Below the pieces are notes generated by a model. It saw only the letters and a list, made by a program, of their open reading frames with translations, was not told the origin of the DNA and did not search any database. Below are positions 38,421 to 49,873 of a stretch of 64,000 bases of DNA, piece by piece (positions within the stretch are counted from its first letter, which is position 1; each line of letters begins with the position of its first letter). The stretch is from Monosporascus cannonballus (lineage: Eukaryota; Ascomycota; Sordariomycetes; Xylariales), in the NCBI GenBank assembly GCA_004154925.1, contig QJNS01000748.1, positions 124,001 to 188,000 on the forward strand, in the 5' to 3' direction. The position numbers were made by a program, and so were the translations under genes.

Positions 38421-38603
38421 ATAACGTAAAACTTATTAAATTAACTGCTGAAATTATTATGAAACATATTTTTAAAGGCTTGATCTTAATAACGTCGCAT
38501 ATAACCCTTGTTATCTTTTAAGATATACGCAAATTGTATGGTATTTTGGAGGGTGGAGCGGTTAGGTGCGCTATTTATTTTGACTAGCGCCTGTCACGAG
38601 TAC

Positions 38604-38766
38604 TGTTAGATATAAGGGACATCAGTTGTGTGTGTATTGATGACTAGTTGCAAGTGCTTTAGAACGCACACTGCACTTTAAGGTGATCTAGTCCCGGAAC
38701 ATATATGTTTCGATCAGAGGGAATCTTCCGTATATGGGGTACTAGAATATCCCCTGTTAGCTGATA
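38604..38766 (-). repeat. 3' LTR of the copia element (163 bp)
   Basis: From tgttagatataaggg to cccctgttagctgata. By hand alignment it differs from 45415-45577 at about 13 positions, all transitions and without indels. Confidence 0.92.
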
Positions 38767-41700
38767 TACCCCCTTAATACCTTAAAGTATTTACGGTATT
38801 AACTATTATAACTTTAAAGCCATAATTATTTATTCTATTTTTCCTTTAGCAATTAAATTTCTTAAATAATTAATTTTTTTAAAAAAGTTTTTCATAAAAT
38901 ATCTTTTCGTTAATCGAAAACTTTTGTAATATTTATTAAACTTAATTACTTTTTAAAATATTTAAAAGGTTTATATAATAAGGTTTTTATTAAACCGTTA
39001 AGTAATATATTATCCGTAAATATATAATTTATTTTGATTACATTTTCTTTGCGGTTTATTATAATTAATAATTTTATATATTTATGTACTGTAATTTCGT
39101 TATCAATAAAGTAATATTAACGTTAATAAACCGTATAATTTGTTAATTATTATATTATATATTTAACGGTTTTATATTTAAAACAATTCTTGGTTTTTTA
39201 ATTAATCTAAAATTAAATACAATTTTTAATAATTTATATAAAAAATAATAATGTCGTTTTTATTATAAAAATAATTATTATATTTTATTTATTCGTTTAT
39301 TATTTTATTATTTTTTAAATAATTTTATAACGTAAATTTAAAAACTTTTTGAATTAATTATATTATCCGTAAAAAATTATCGTTTTAAATATTTAATAAA
39401 TTTTTATTTCCGAATTATAACGATAACGTTTTGGTTCCGATTAAGTATAATATAATTCGGTTAATATTTTTATAATATACGTCGTTACAATTCAAGTTAA
39501 ATCGGACAAATCGGAATACGGTAAAGAATATATCGGGTTACGTTTTAATTATTATAAAATAAATAAAACCAATTTTTTTAATATTTATTAATAAACTTTA
39601 AATTGACCAAATCAAAATTTAATAATAATTTAATATAAATTCTAGGTATTTTTAGGAAATTATTCAGATTTTTACAAATATTAAGTTAATTAATTTATTT
39701 TTAAAATCGAATTAAAATAATCAGATTTTCTTATTAAATTTAACTTGAATTATTTCGGTATCGAAAAATTATTATGAACTTTTATTTTTTATTAAAATAT
39801 ATTCTTTTTATATTTATTAACTTATTGCATTAATAAAGTTTTAATTTTTTTGTAATATGCTATAATAATATTGTTTTTAAAAAAATCAATATATCCTAAC
39901 GAATAAAATAATCAGGTTTATAAAAAACGGGATTAAATCCTAACTTTTTAAACGTCCTTATAAAATCTTTTTACTATAATAAAAATAACTTCTTTAATTT
40001 ATATAATATTATTTTAATTAAGGAAATTTCATTACGTTACAGATATTTTAAAGGTATTTTTATATATATTTTATAAAATATGTTAATATTTATAAAAGTA
40101 TTTATAACGTTATATTATTTAACTTTTAAATTAAATTTAACCGTAATAACGATTAAATTTCGAAACGACCTTTTAATAAAAGTAATTTTGTATATATTAT
40201 TATAAAGTGTTTTAAATTATTAATTATTTCGTACGATAAAACAGGCCATATATTTTTAAAATTAATTATATTTATTAAATTTGAAAATATATATTTATAT
40301 ATATTGTAGAATTTATTTTTTTTAGTAAAAAATTAATTAACGGCTTTCCAAAATCGCATTCTTTTATAGTTTTGCAAATAAGCTTTTTCCTTTTTACGGA
40401 TTATGCCGCTTAATAAATATATATTTAATTTTTTATAACTTTATAATAATAACGGTAAATTACGTTTATATATCCGGTGTTATAACTTAAATACTTTTTT
40501 ATATATTAAAATATTATTATTTTTCGGCTTAAAATAACGCGTATTTCGGGTAATTAGTTTTCTTAAATTTCCGCAACTTATTGGCTGGTTATCGTACGTA
40601 TTTATAAAAAGGGCTAAACGTCTTATATTAAATACGGCTTCCCATATTTTGTATTCGTTTCGGATAATATTTTTAATACGAAATATATAAAGAGCTTATG
40701 TTAATAACTTATAAAATACTTTCGTTTTTTACTGTTATTCTAAGTTAAATAATATAAAGAGAATTTAAAATTACTTTTATTTTTTTCCTTAATCATAATA
40801 ATAATTTAAGAAACGAAAATAATTCGAGTATAATGATCGTATAAAGATAATTAATTTTTAACAATCTAATTTTTTTTTATTTCATACGTATTTTATATTA
40901 ATATCTTTTTGAAATTATATTTCTTATATAGCCGGTTATTAAATTATTTTATTTAGGTTTGTATCTTTCATTTATATATAAAATAAATAATTATCGTTGT
41001 AATTAGACATTTTTACTTATCGGATCGATTTTTATAATTTTCTTTATAATATATAAAAGGTTAATTTTTAAGCTTTTAATATTACTTAAAAAAATATTTT
41101 TTATTAAATTATATATTTCGAATAATAATAATTTTATTAATTAATAAATTTTGAATTTCGTAAATATTCGTAAATCGGTAATCGACGAAATAATCAATCT
41201 ATATTTTAAAATTTAATTTTTAAAGTTTCTGATTTTTTATAGCGGTAATTATTATAATATAAGCTATATAACCGTATATTCGTAAGCAAATTTATTAAGG
41301 CTTTTAATTAAGTATTATAACGCCGTCTTTGTACGCTAGATAAATATAATAAATTTCGTATAAATCTTATTTAAATAAATACGTATTTAGGAATACGATT
41401 ATATAAATATATTGCCACTTTAAAAATATATACGTTTCAAAATAAAAATATTTTCACGTTATTTCGTATCGTAATCGTTTTTTCTTTGATTATACCCCTT
41501 AAACGTTTTATACCCTTATTCTAAATCTAGATATATGGTTTTAAAAGTTTAAATCTGATATTAAAAAAGGCGATTAAAACATATTTCAAAATTAATAATT
41601 TTTCAGAATTTCGTTATTGTATTTGATTACTTATAAAAGGATTTATCTTAGTTTTTTAAAACTTTTAGAAAATATCGAAACGTTATAATTAATATATTCT

Positions 41701-42892
41701 GTTTTCGGTTTTAAAAGTAAATATCCCGAATAAAACTTAAATATTTATTGGTGGCAAATATAATATATTTATATTTTTTTAAAGTTTTTTTCAAAGTTTA
41801 TACAGTTGATAACGATTTTCTGTTTTAATCGAGATATTTTCTTTTTTAATTCGTAACGTATTAACTTTTTAACTTTCGCCTTACTACATACTTAATATTC
41901 GACTATTATAAGACCTTTTAGGCGGATTCCTTTCGTATAGGACTATAATTAAACGATTATTTCGGATCCTGAATATCCTAATCTTAAATATCATATAATA
42001 CCGTTATCGATTCGTAATAATTTTGTTATTTACGAATTACCATTTCGTTTATAAATTATTAAAATTATATAAGTAATTATTACGTTAATATTTCCGATAA
42101 TAAATTAATTAAATTTATTTATTAATGTAATAACTATTTAATTATATTTATTTCGAACAAAACTATTCGTTTTTCGATTATCTTATTAATAACCTTTTTT
42201 CCGAAATTACCGGAAAAATACCAGGTTATATACGATGTTTTCGCAGTATGTTACGTCATATAAACATAACGCTTCTGTACTGTTAGAATTTCGAAAAATT
42301 ACATTAACTTTTTCGTATCCTTTAATCGGGACGAAATTATTATTTACGTATATCCCGTTACCTTATACGGTAAATTTAAAGTTCAAAAATTTACTAATTA
42401 AATTAAAAATATATATTGTAAATCTTAAATCCAAAATAATTAAATTCTTTAAGGGATAAAACAAAATACTTATAGCGTTACGTTAGTTAATAATTAGGAA
42501 ATAGGCTAGTATTTGTTATACCTTTTTTAGGAATTAATCTATCTTTTATATAATAAATTTTTCCATAATTTTCGATAAGTGGTCGATTTCCTCCTTTAAA
42601 AACTAATCGGCGGAATTTCGTTTTTAAATATATAATATAATCCTATCGTTAAAACGGACACCTTTTAGGGTTTTCCTAAAAAATATATAATAACAATTAG
42701 ATAATATATAATAATTAATTAAGTACGTTTTGTAACAGATATCCTATATGTTTAATTTCTGACGTTTTCGCTTATTACCGTTTCGGTCCGTATAAGAACT
42801 TTTACGATTACCTCGTTTCGGCCTACGGCTTAAGGTTTTTTTTTTTGCGGTTAAGGATTAATATTTTTGGGATTTTCCTGATTAAGATTATC
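38767..42892 (-). pseudogene. pol relic of the copia element
   Basis: Minus-strand reading. At about 41388-41420 a frame reads VAIYLYNRIPKYVF, corresponding to the tyrosine/asparagine-rich stretch in the C-terminal part of Ty1/copia integrases (YLYNRTP-like). Other fragments are less certain, and I could not place the reverse transcriptase catalytic block by eye. Frames carry dense stops. Class assignment rests on LTR size, overall length and this motif. Confidence 0.6.
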
Positions 42893-42897
42893 CTAAT

Positions 42898-43062
42898 TGT
42901 TATGGGCCAAGGACCTTAGTAGAGGGATTAGCGTAGCGCTAATCTCGTGGCTTCTATATATATAGCTAGCTGTTCCTACGTATTTTCTTAATTGTTCTCT
43001 AAATTTCTTAATAGATTTGTTATGGCCCATATCCTTGGCTATTGCGTATGCAATTTTTTACA
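42898..43062 (+). repeat. 5' LTR of the miniature element (165 bp)
   Basis: From tgttatgggccaagg to gcaattttttaca. Every difference I found from the partner at 44244-44408 is a transition. Contains a TATA-like tatatatagc. Confidence 0.85.
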
Positions 43063-44243
43063 TATTGAGAAATCTCCTTTTTTGCAAACGGTCCGTCGCC
43101 GTAAGATATATGCCAGTATTATATACCCGTTATTCGTACGTAACTTATTCGCCATAGATATCAAAAAATTACGCCGTTAGGTTTTACAAACCGTTTGCAG
43201 ATTATAAGGCCATAAAAATTATAACGCTTAAAAGTTCGAAATAAATAAAAAATTATTCATTAACAGAAAAACAATCGGCGATAATCGTATATATTTTTTT
43301 ATATTTAGGAAGTTTTAGCCGTTAATTTTAAAAATCGACGTTTTTCTCGTATATACAAAAAGCCTTAAAAAAACCGAATTTCTAAACTTTTTTAAAATAT
43401 ATCGCCGTTATTTTAAAAAAAACCTAATAAAAAATAAAAAATTGGTTAACGTTTAACCAAATTATATTAACGTAACGTTTAAACGGTATTTAAATATGTT
43501 TTTATATTCGAAAATATTTTTTATTAGGCTAAAAAACAAATAACCGGATAAAATTAAAAAATTTTTATTAATTTCGGATTTTAATGCCAAAACAAAAAAA
43601 TATTTAAATTACGAAAAATACCTTAATATTTAAAAAAAAAGTTTATATAATTCTTTTATTATTTAGAAATATTGTTTTTAACGGCTCTTATTCCGGCATA
43701 TTTATACGTAATAATTTTCTAATTAAAAAATAATGTTATAAAAATATGGAAATCGATACGTTAACCGTTAATTATTAACATAAATATTATTAACAAATAA
43801 AAAGGCGTTATTTAAAGTATAGCAAAATGGGATATTTTCGGAAAAAAATATTTTAAAAAAAAGAAAATTACCATTTAATATATTAGTATTAATAAAGCTT
43901 TAAAAATTCCGTTATTATTTAAACGATAAAAAATAACCGTAAAGATATTGGATAAAATTTAGAAAAACTTAAATAAGTTCGACGCTTACGAAACGTTAAA
44001 GGAATTAACAAAAAAAAAACTTTAAGGAAAATAACGCGAAAATATAAAGTTAATAACGTATAACGTATTAAAAACGTACGGGCGTAAAATACGCGGCGTA
44101 ATTTCCTCGTAACTGTCCGAGGATTTCTTAGATTAGGATTTGCGAATATCGCCGCCTTGGAATAAGGTCCCTAAAAGGGTACTGCAAATAAACGTTTGCC
44201 GCGTAACGGGAAAAAGCGAATATTGGATTTAGAGGGGGGCTTA
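43063..44243 (+). other. Interior of the miniature LTR element
   Basis: AT-rich with no gene. Ends in a polypurine-like tract at 44231-44239. Of the frames, one at 42992-43180 overlaps the 5' LTR end and one at 44128-44376 (minus) overlaps the 3' LTR. Both are chance or relic. Confidence 0.6.
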
Positions 44244-44408
44244 TATTACGGGCCAAAGGCTTTAGTAAAGGGATTAGCGTAACGTTAATCCCGTAGCTCC
44301 TGTATATATAGCTAATTGTTCCCACGTATCTTCTTAGCTGCTCCCTAGATTTCTCAATAGACCTGTTATGGCCCATATCCTTAGCTACTGCGTATGCAGC
44401 CCCTTACA
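44244..44408 (+). repeat. 3' LTR of the miniature element (165 bp)
   Basis: From tattacgggccaaag (TG changed to TA at the inner edge) to gcagccccttaca, next to ctaat. Less mutated at the outer end than the 5' copy. Confidence 0.85.
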
Positions 44409-44413
44409 CTAAT

Positions 44414-45414
44414 TAAAGAAATTTATAAGTATTCCGTAAAGTGTTAAAAACGCTGCCTTAATATTTCGTAATATAAATATAGGATAGGCCATAACCTAAT
44501 GGTCCAGAAAATTAACTGCCGCTTTTTGGAAACTAATCGTACCATTATCGATTTCGGCTTTTTTTACCATCTGGAAAATAATAATCCATATCCCAACTAT
44601 AGGGGCTAATGTTATACATAAATCGTTAACCCATATAATCGTTATTTTCGTTTCTGGAACATTATATCGCTATTTCAGGGCTATAATCTTTTGTTATCTT
44701 ACGATTTATTTATTTAACTTTTTACCAAATTTCGATACTTATTTTAACGTTTCGCGATATTTTCGTTAAGTATTAATCAAAAGCTTATTATCGTATATTT
44801 TGCTTAATTCGGCCAACTTAACGTACTAGTTCCGTACGTTTTTTCCAAAAAGGAAATTCGTTTCCTTAATTGCTGGAAATATTAGCTCCAAAATTTATTT
44901 CGTTAGGTCGTTAATATTCTTATGGAAGGTATTGTATTTTCGATCTTTAAAAATATATGCCGCAAAATCCTAATTATAGGCTTATTTACCTTCGGTCGTT
45001 ATTTTAAGGGTATTTATTAGGTAACTGGTATAATCGATTTTTTCGGTAGCTTTTCCGGAAAATATAAATATGGACGAAAAACCGCTTGGGATATTAGTTC
45101 GTATCGTATAACGAATTCGTTTTTTTGAGTAAAAAACTATATTAAGTTCTATAAATCTAATAAGCCATTGAAAATTTTAATTAAGATCGATATAATTCCA
45201 AATATCGAACGCGTATGCTTTAAATTAGAATTCGCCTTTAAAGCGATCCCAGTTCTTAAATCTCTTATAAATAACGAAGAACGTTAACGGTACCGTCGTT
45301 ATTATTATTATTATTGGCGTATTTCGATAATTACAACTGATATACAGCTTATATTATTTCAACAACAATTAATTAATTAATATGTGCCTTAATTAAACGA
45401 ATAAGACTTTTAAT
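44414..45414 (-). pseudogene. gag relic of the copia element
   Basis: A minus-strand region between the 5' LTR of the copia element and the nested insertion, where gag is expected. Translated fragments (for example AYAFDIWNYIDLN near 45195-45235) have a copia Gag flavour, but stops are frequent and I see no zinc knuckle. Assignment is mainly by position. Confidence 0.45.
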
Positions 45415-45577
45415 TGTTAGATATAAGGGATATCAGTTGTGTGTGTATTGATGACTAGTTGCAAGTGCTCTAGAACACGTACTGCACTTTAAGGTGATCT
45501 AGCCCCGGAACATATATGTTCCGATCAGAGGGAATCTTCCGTATATGGGGTGCTAGAGCACCCCCTGCTAGCTGACA
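45415..45577 (-). repeat. 5' LTR of the copia element (163 bp)
   Basis: From tgttagatataaggg to ccctgctagctgaca, with CA preserved. It carries mostly the unmutated base at sites where the partner LTR has T or A. Adjacent to the composition boundary. Confidence 0.92.
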
Positions 45578-45687
45578 GGTACCCGTAAGTGCTTAGTTCG
45601 TAGGTAGGCAATCGTGGGTATTTTTGAAAAAAACGCGAAGACCACTCACGGTTGCCCACCCACGGTCGTGGGTAGTCCGTGGGTACC
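45578..45687. repeat. GC-balanced segment with inverted GGTACCC ends
   Basis: Begins ggtacccgtaag and ends tccgtgggtacc. Several cgtgggta/tacccacg-type inverted motifs lie inside (45619, 45659-45684). It may be the terminus of another inverted-repeat element or a small foldback element. The first five bases also serve as the copia target duplication. The type is unresolved. Confidence 0.35.
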
Positions 45688-48684
45688 TATTACAAACCCT
45701 AATATAAGTGGAATGGCACTTCCGCCGATCACCTAATTAGTAGCGTAAGTAAAACATACTTGAAGACGACAGTATAATGAACTAGGGGTAATTGGGGGCC
45801 AGCTCAGGTTACGAGGCAGCTGGGGAACAATCCCGGCCCCTTCACATATGTTGATGGGATATTGCATAGCTCAGAGCGTCCGATTAGCCCTCGCTCCTTG
45901 CTTATACGAAATATTGGACTGCGGGGTTCGTGATCAACCTGCTGTATACCAATGGCCGTTGTAACCACACGTAAAATAACCCTTTGCGTATTGCATAATA
46001 AACATACTGATATAACAAGATATATCTTCAGAGTTTGTATATTCCAGCATGAATTATGTCAAAGGAAGCCTAACCAGGAGAATCCGTACGTCTGGCCTCA
46101 TCGCAAAATCCCCTTAGAGAATCCTCGGTTCTTTATTTGCAAACTTTCAAGAAATTTAACGCGCCCTGTCTCTTCTCTGGGCGATGTGCAAGCAACTACT
46201 TAGCGTATGCTGAGCTTGCCGCACAGTTGGTCGAGTTATCCGGAACTGCGCTGCTATTCCCTAGCAGTCCGGATCCGGTGCTGTCGATGGTTCAAGTTGA
46301 CCTTAGTTCTCGTAGGCACATCGACCGCAGTCCCATCTGTCCCGGGTGTTCATCTGCGCGGCCGATTACCCTACACCTGATTATCTACGATAACTAGTCC
46401 CCCCATGTACGCGGAAGCAGCCGGCGTTATTAACTAGAACTTTATACTCCACACGTACGCACGCACACCGCCCGAGAGGGAACAGACGGCGGTAGCTCCT
46501 TGCGAGACGTGCCTTCCCGCCGCAGGCCCACCGCGTTCTCGGGAGAAAGGGTAGGAAGCAGGTGAATAAAATAAGATTGATAGGCAGACGGCGATATTCA
46601 GGCACGGCAGACAAGGTGAGCCAACAAGCACTAGCTATCTGCATACACTTGTGAGGCATCTAGGTACGTAAGAAGAACCCTGAACTTAAGTAGCAAGCGA
46701 GTCAGGAGGACCATGCAGGATGGTGAGCTATGGTACGTTAATCTCTTCCTCGCGATATGCCCACGGCCTGCGTACATACATATCCAGATAAATAGAGGGA
46801 GCCGGCGGGCGCTTCATCAAGTCGGGGAAGTAGCCAAGGTTCTCCGCACACGCAACTCGCGCTTCGTAAACGGGGATGGAGAGGACGCAGGGCAAGCGAT
46901 CTATAGGCATAGATACATCGATACATTCATAAATACCGCAATAGTGGGACTACTATGTACAGAGCCCGACGTCTCCTACAGGCATAGAGGAGCAGGAGCC
47001 GCAGCTTTGGTCCCAAAATCCAGAAAATGGGACTCCTGCATGGGTGGAAATGCAGTTGGGCGTGCGGCGTGGGGCCGCAAAACGACTGGGGCGGAAGACC
47101 GCTTGCGGCGGTAGGAGAACAGCCGTGCAGAAAACTAACGGTTCCCGGGAATGCATGTATGTATGTTATGTGTTCGTGTATGTACGTAAGCCGCAAGTCC
47201 CGTATATGCCCATAGGATGTGCGCATGTACGCATATAAATATCTATATACGTGCCTCGGCCTTGGCTTAGATCATACACGGAAGACGCAGAGGGAGGGAC
47301 TGGCAAAATAACTGGAGGATGGGCCAGGCAACTTGGGAGGGCGATGGTAGCATAGCGACCGGCCGGCCCGGTGTCGAAGTAGCAAAGGCAAACAGGGATG
47401 ACCGGAACGTGGGATGCTGTGCTGGTGGAATGAGGACAAGCAATATCTCGCGAAGGCACGTGCATGTCTCTCTGCATGTGTGGATAGTGCGTACTCGGCA
47501 CGCCAGGCGACGAACGGTTTCCAACGCAGGAAAGGCAGGGGAGACGAGTAAACCGGCAGGGCGGAGGTCGGACGGCTCAGTCGGCGATGTGCTCGTTGGG
47601 GATGGGGAAGCGGGCACGGACGCTAGCCGAAAGGCTCTCCTTCCGCCTCTGGTATTGCGATGTGGACGATGTTGCGATTGGCCGAGGAAGGATTACGGAG
47701 CAAGCCTTGTACCAATTGTGCGTGTATCCTTTTTTTTTTTTTTAGAAAAAGGGAACTCCACCCGCCGTCTGTACGCATCAACGGTGCCATGGCCCATGCC
47801 CTCAAAGGGAGTCGCGAGAAATGCTTCGGAAAATGTGATTACGGGGCACGGTAGTTAGTTGATGATGGGCGGTAGAGCTAGGTAGGGTTGGAGGTAGGTA
47901 AGACAAGGATTTGACGTCTGCAGTGTAAGCCCTAACGGACGAGAGCCAGACTCCGCCCGACCAAGCTACCTACACCAGCAATCACAAAAGAGGGAGGGGG
48001 GCCGGCGGAAGAAGCGGGAAAAGGACGCCTGGCATAAATGAGACGTCGAACTTCGGCCGATGTCAGCGATCGTAACTTTTTGGGGTCTGGATTCATTCTC
48101 CGTCTACCTACGTTTCAATCTCTCGTGCTTCGTAGGTAGCGATGGATAGCTGGCTACGGCAGAGCACAGAGCTCGATAGAAACAGCAAAGGGGAGAAAGA
48201 AGTGATAGCGACTAACTCCCTTGCCGTCATTACGGGGAGCGAGCCATGGCACACCCGAGGGGACCTTCCTCGCCTGGTTTAGCTGACGATCATTAACCGT
48301 TGATGACTGATGACGGTGCGTACCAGGCAGGGAGGGGAGGGAGGAGGGGTGTGGGTGGGGAGGATAGATCTTGGGTAATACAAGATATCCCGTGAGGAAG
48401 GATGCGACGGAAAGATTGGCCGCAGACCGTAAGCAGCAGGTATTAGTAATAGGAAGGGTCGTAGTAGTGTTACGGCTCGTGCATCCATATGGCTGAAGGG
48501 GAACAAAAGCACCGAGGTGGCATGAGCCGGCAGGAAACAGGTGTCAGATGACGCGCATGGAGGGAGCTGGGTGGCAGAAGAGTCTTGCGTCTCTATCCGG
48601 GGTCAGCCAGCCTTGACAGGGACCGGAGTAACGGACGGGAGATCGACATTTTATCGTCACTGTCAGTCGGTCGGCGCGAAGGCC
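45688..48684. other. Non-coding spacer, no supported gene
   Basis: Balanced composition. Overlapping frames on both strands (for example 46713-47114 and 47319-47858 on the plus strand, 47166-47617 on the minus strand) are GC-driven, lack domains, and contradict each other. A T14 run lies at 47730-47743. No tRNA-like clover leaf seen. The right part probably includes the 3' untranslated region of the phosphatase gene. Confidence 0.6.
48330..48360 (+). other. G-quadruplex-prone tract
   Basis: Five or more G runs of 3-4 separated by 1-3 bases (ggg a gggg a ggg ... gggg tgt ggg t gggg). It satisfies the usual G3+N1-7 pattern on the plus strand, about 325 bp beyond the stop of the minus-strand phosphatase gene. 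It could affect termination or replication; this is inference. Confidence 0.6.
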
Positions 48685-49873
48685 TCACAAGCTTCCGTTT
48701 CTCCCCGGCGGCATCCTCGTCCCGGGCGCCGCGGGCCCGCGCGACAAGACCTCGTCGACGCGGCTGCGGGAGAGCGAGAAAGCGGGGACGACCCATTCGC
48801 GACAGTTGCATTGCAGCCCCTGCCACGCGAAACGGCCGACGTTGGCACCGCACTTGGCGTTGGGGCAGGTGAGCCGGCCCTCGAGGGCGCCGTCCTCGAG
48901 GGCAGGCCGCATCCAGGACAGCGTCTCGATGAAGATGTGCGCGCAGTCGCGAGACTCGGCCTCCCCCTTGGGCGAGTGCGGGACCCGGAATTTCGGCGTC
49001 GCTAGGGCGCGGCGGCACTTCTTGCACCGAACCTCCTTTCCGGACTTCGTGTCTTCTTGGGCTGGCTCCTCCGCTCCGCCTTCCGCCTCGTCCTCGAACC
49101 GAATGTGTTGAGCATCCGGTGCCATCCTCGCGTCTCGGGCCTCCTTCAGCATCCTGTCGTAGAGCCACTTCTGATATATGGGGTGGTTCTCCAGGGCGTC
49201 CTCCTCGGCGGGACATCCCATCTCCCACCACAACTCAAGTTGGCGCATGAATCCCTCATTCGGGTTGGCGATTGGCCGAGCTTCCTGGACCAGCTTCAGC
49301 GCATTTCCCACGATCTCGCCGGCTTCGGCACGTCGTTGCGCCGCCGTTGTACTGGAAGGTTGCCGGCCACCAAAGCGATGGGGGTACTTATACAGCAGAT
49401 ATGCGATCACACAGCTAACCGAGCGTGACCGTCCCATTGCGCAATGCACATACACGGCACCAGGCGAAGGAGGCGAAGTAGCCCCGCCCTCGCCTGTCTG
49501 AGCGTGGTTATCTGCCGCCGCTGACGCTGTGTCCTGATTAGTCGCGTTTTGAGGGTATAGGCACCCGTCTATGAAACGCGCGGTCTCGGGGAAGTGAGCC
49601 AGCAGGTCGGCATCCTCATCATCATCGATATCAATGCTCAAGTGCTTGAACCTCTTGGCCTCCTCACCCCATCCATCAAAGGAGAACTTGAGGATGGATA
49701 GCACATGGGTGATCTGTGCCTCGTAGAGTTTTTGGCGGGGGCCCTGCGCGTTGAAGACCCAGACACTACGGATTTGAATTAGCAAAAGGGACTATAAACA
49801 AGAGAGAGCAAGGAGAAAGCAAGTACCCTCCAAGGTAGAGGTTGTCTTTCCCAGGAATTCTCGATAAAGCCAT
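48685..49873 (-). CDS. yvh1: Dual-specificity protein phosphatase Yvh1 (one intron)
   Basis: Two exons join to 375 codons. Exon 1 is 49827-49873 (MALSRIPGKDNLYLG plus two bases) and exon 2 is 48685-49765. The 61-bp intron runs from GTACTT to CCGTAG with a TGCTAAT branch site. The start ATG has A at -3 and G at +4. The N-terminal phosphatase domain carries the catalytic loop HCAMGRSRS (Cys124, Arg130; C-x5-R). The C-terminal zinc domain has CKKC (263-266), C290, H292, C316, C321, C335 and C337. This two-part layout and length define Yvh1. In yeast Yvh1 acts in 60S ribosome maturation, releasing Mrt4 through the zinc domain, and affects sporulation and growth. In plant-pathogenic fungi it is linked to development. 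The gene looks intact. It lies about 3 kb from the transposon boundary and is transcribed toward it. Confidence 0.95.
49766..49826 (-). other. yvh1: Intron 1 of yvh1 (61 bp)
   Basis: On the minus strand, donor GTACTTG, branch site TGCTAATTC 11-17 bases before the acceptor, acceptor CCGTAG. Removing it joins GGA-GG to T-GTC and keeps the frame into VWVFNAQGP, restoring the conserved N-terminus. Confidence 0.92.

Larger units (their letters stand above)
28961..38600 (+). mobile_element. Tc1/mariner-type DNA transposon split by chromovirus 2
   Basis: Ends match as inverted repeats. Left CTCACAGTAGGCGCTAGTTA, continuing into aaataaatagcg. Right, read on the minus strand, CTCGTGACAGGCGCTAGTCA, continuing into the same aaataaatagcg. 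Both are bounded by TA (28959-28960 and 38601-38602), the Tc1/mariner target. Removing the chromovirus (29819-36587 plus a 5-bp duplication) leaves about 2.9 kb. This is longer than a typical Tc1 element, so further insertions or a large family member are possible. Transposase fragments on the plus strand agree with the orientation. Confidence 0.72.
42898..44408 (+). mobile_element. Miniature LTR element (1511 bp) nested in the copia element
   Basis: Two 165-bp direct repeats (42898-43062 and 44244-44408) with TG...CA-type ends, flanked by identical ctaat on both sides (42893-42897 and 44409-44413). A purine run (agagggggg) sits just before the right repeat, giving plus orientation. The interior is only 1181 bp, too short for gag-pol, and shows no recognisable retroviral domain. 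It is therefore a non-autonomous element of the TRIM/LARD kind. A fragment ISDFNAKTKKY near 43575-43607 recalls an endonuclease motif but is isolated and unconvincing. Confidence 0.82.
38604..45577 (-). mobile_element. Ty1/copia retrotransposon (6974 bp), minus orientation, with nested mini-LTR element
   Basis: Two 163-bp LTRs flanked by agtac (38599-38603) and ggtac (45578-45582), a 5-bp duplication with one G/A difference. Subtracting the nested element (42898-44413) leaves about 5.46 kb, the usual copia length. Minus orientation is supported by a purine-rich tract (taagggggta on the minus strand) next to the LTR at 38604-38766 and by minus-strand copia-like fragments. It inserted exactly at the right TA of the Tc1/mariner-type element. 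Its right LTR forms the boundary between AT-rich and balanced sequence. Confidence 0.87.

Noticed and set aside
43563..43610. LINE endonuclease-like motif ISDFNAKTKKY
   Set aside because: Short, isolated and in a frame full of stops inside a clear LTR-bounded element; insufficient to call a LINE.
47319..47858. 179-codon plus-strand frame
   Set aside because: No domain, includes a translated poly-T run, and is overlapped by minus-strand frames at 47166-47617; looks like GC-driven chance.
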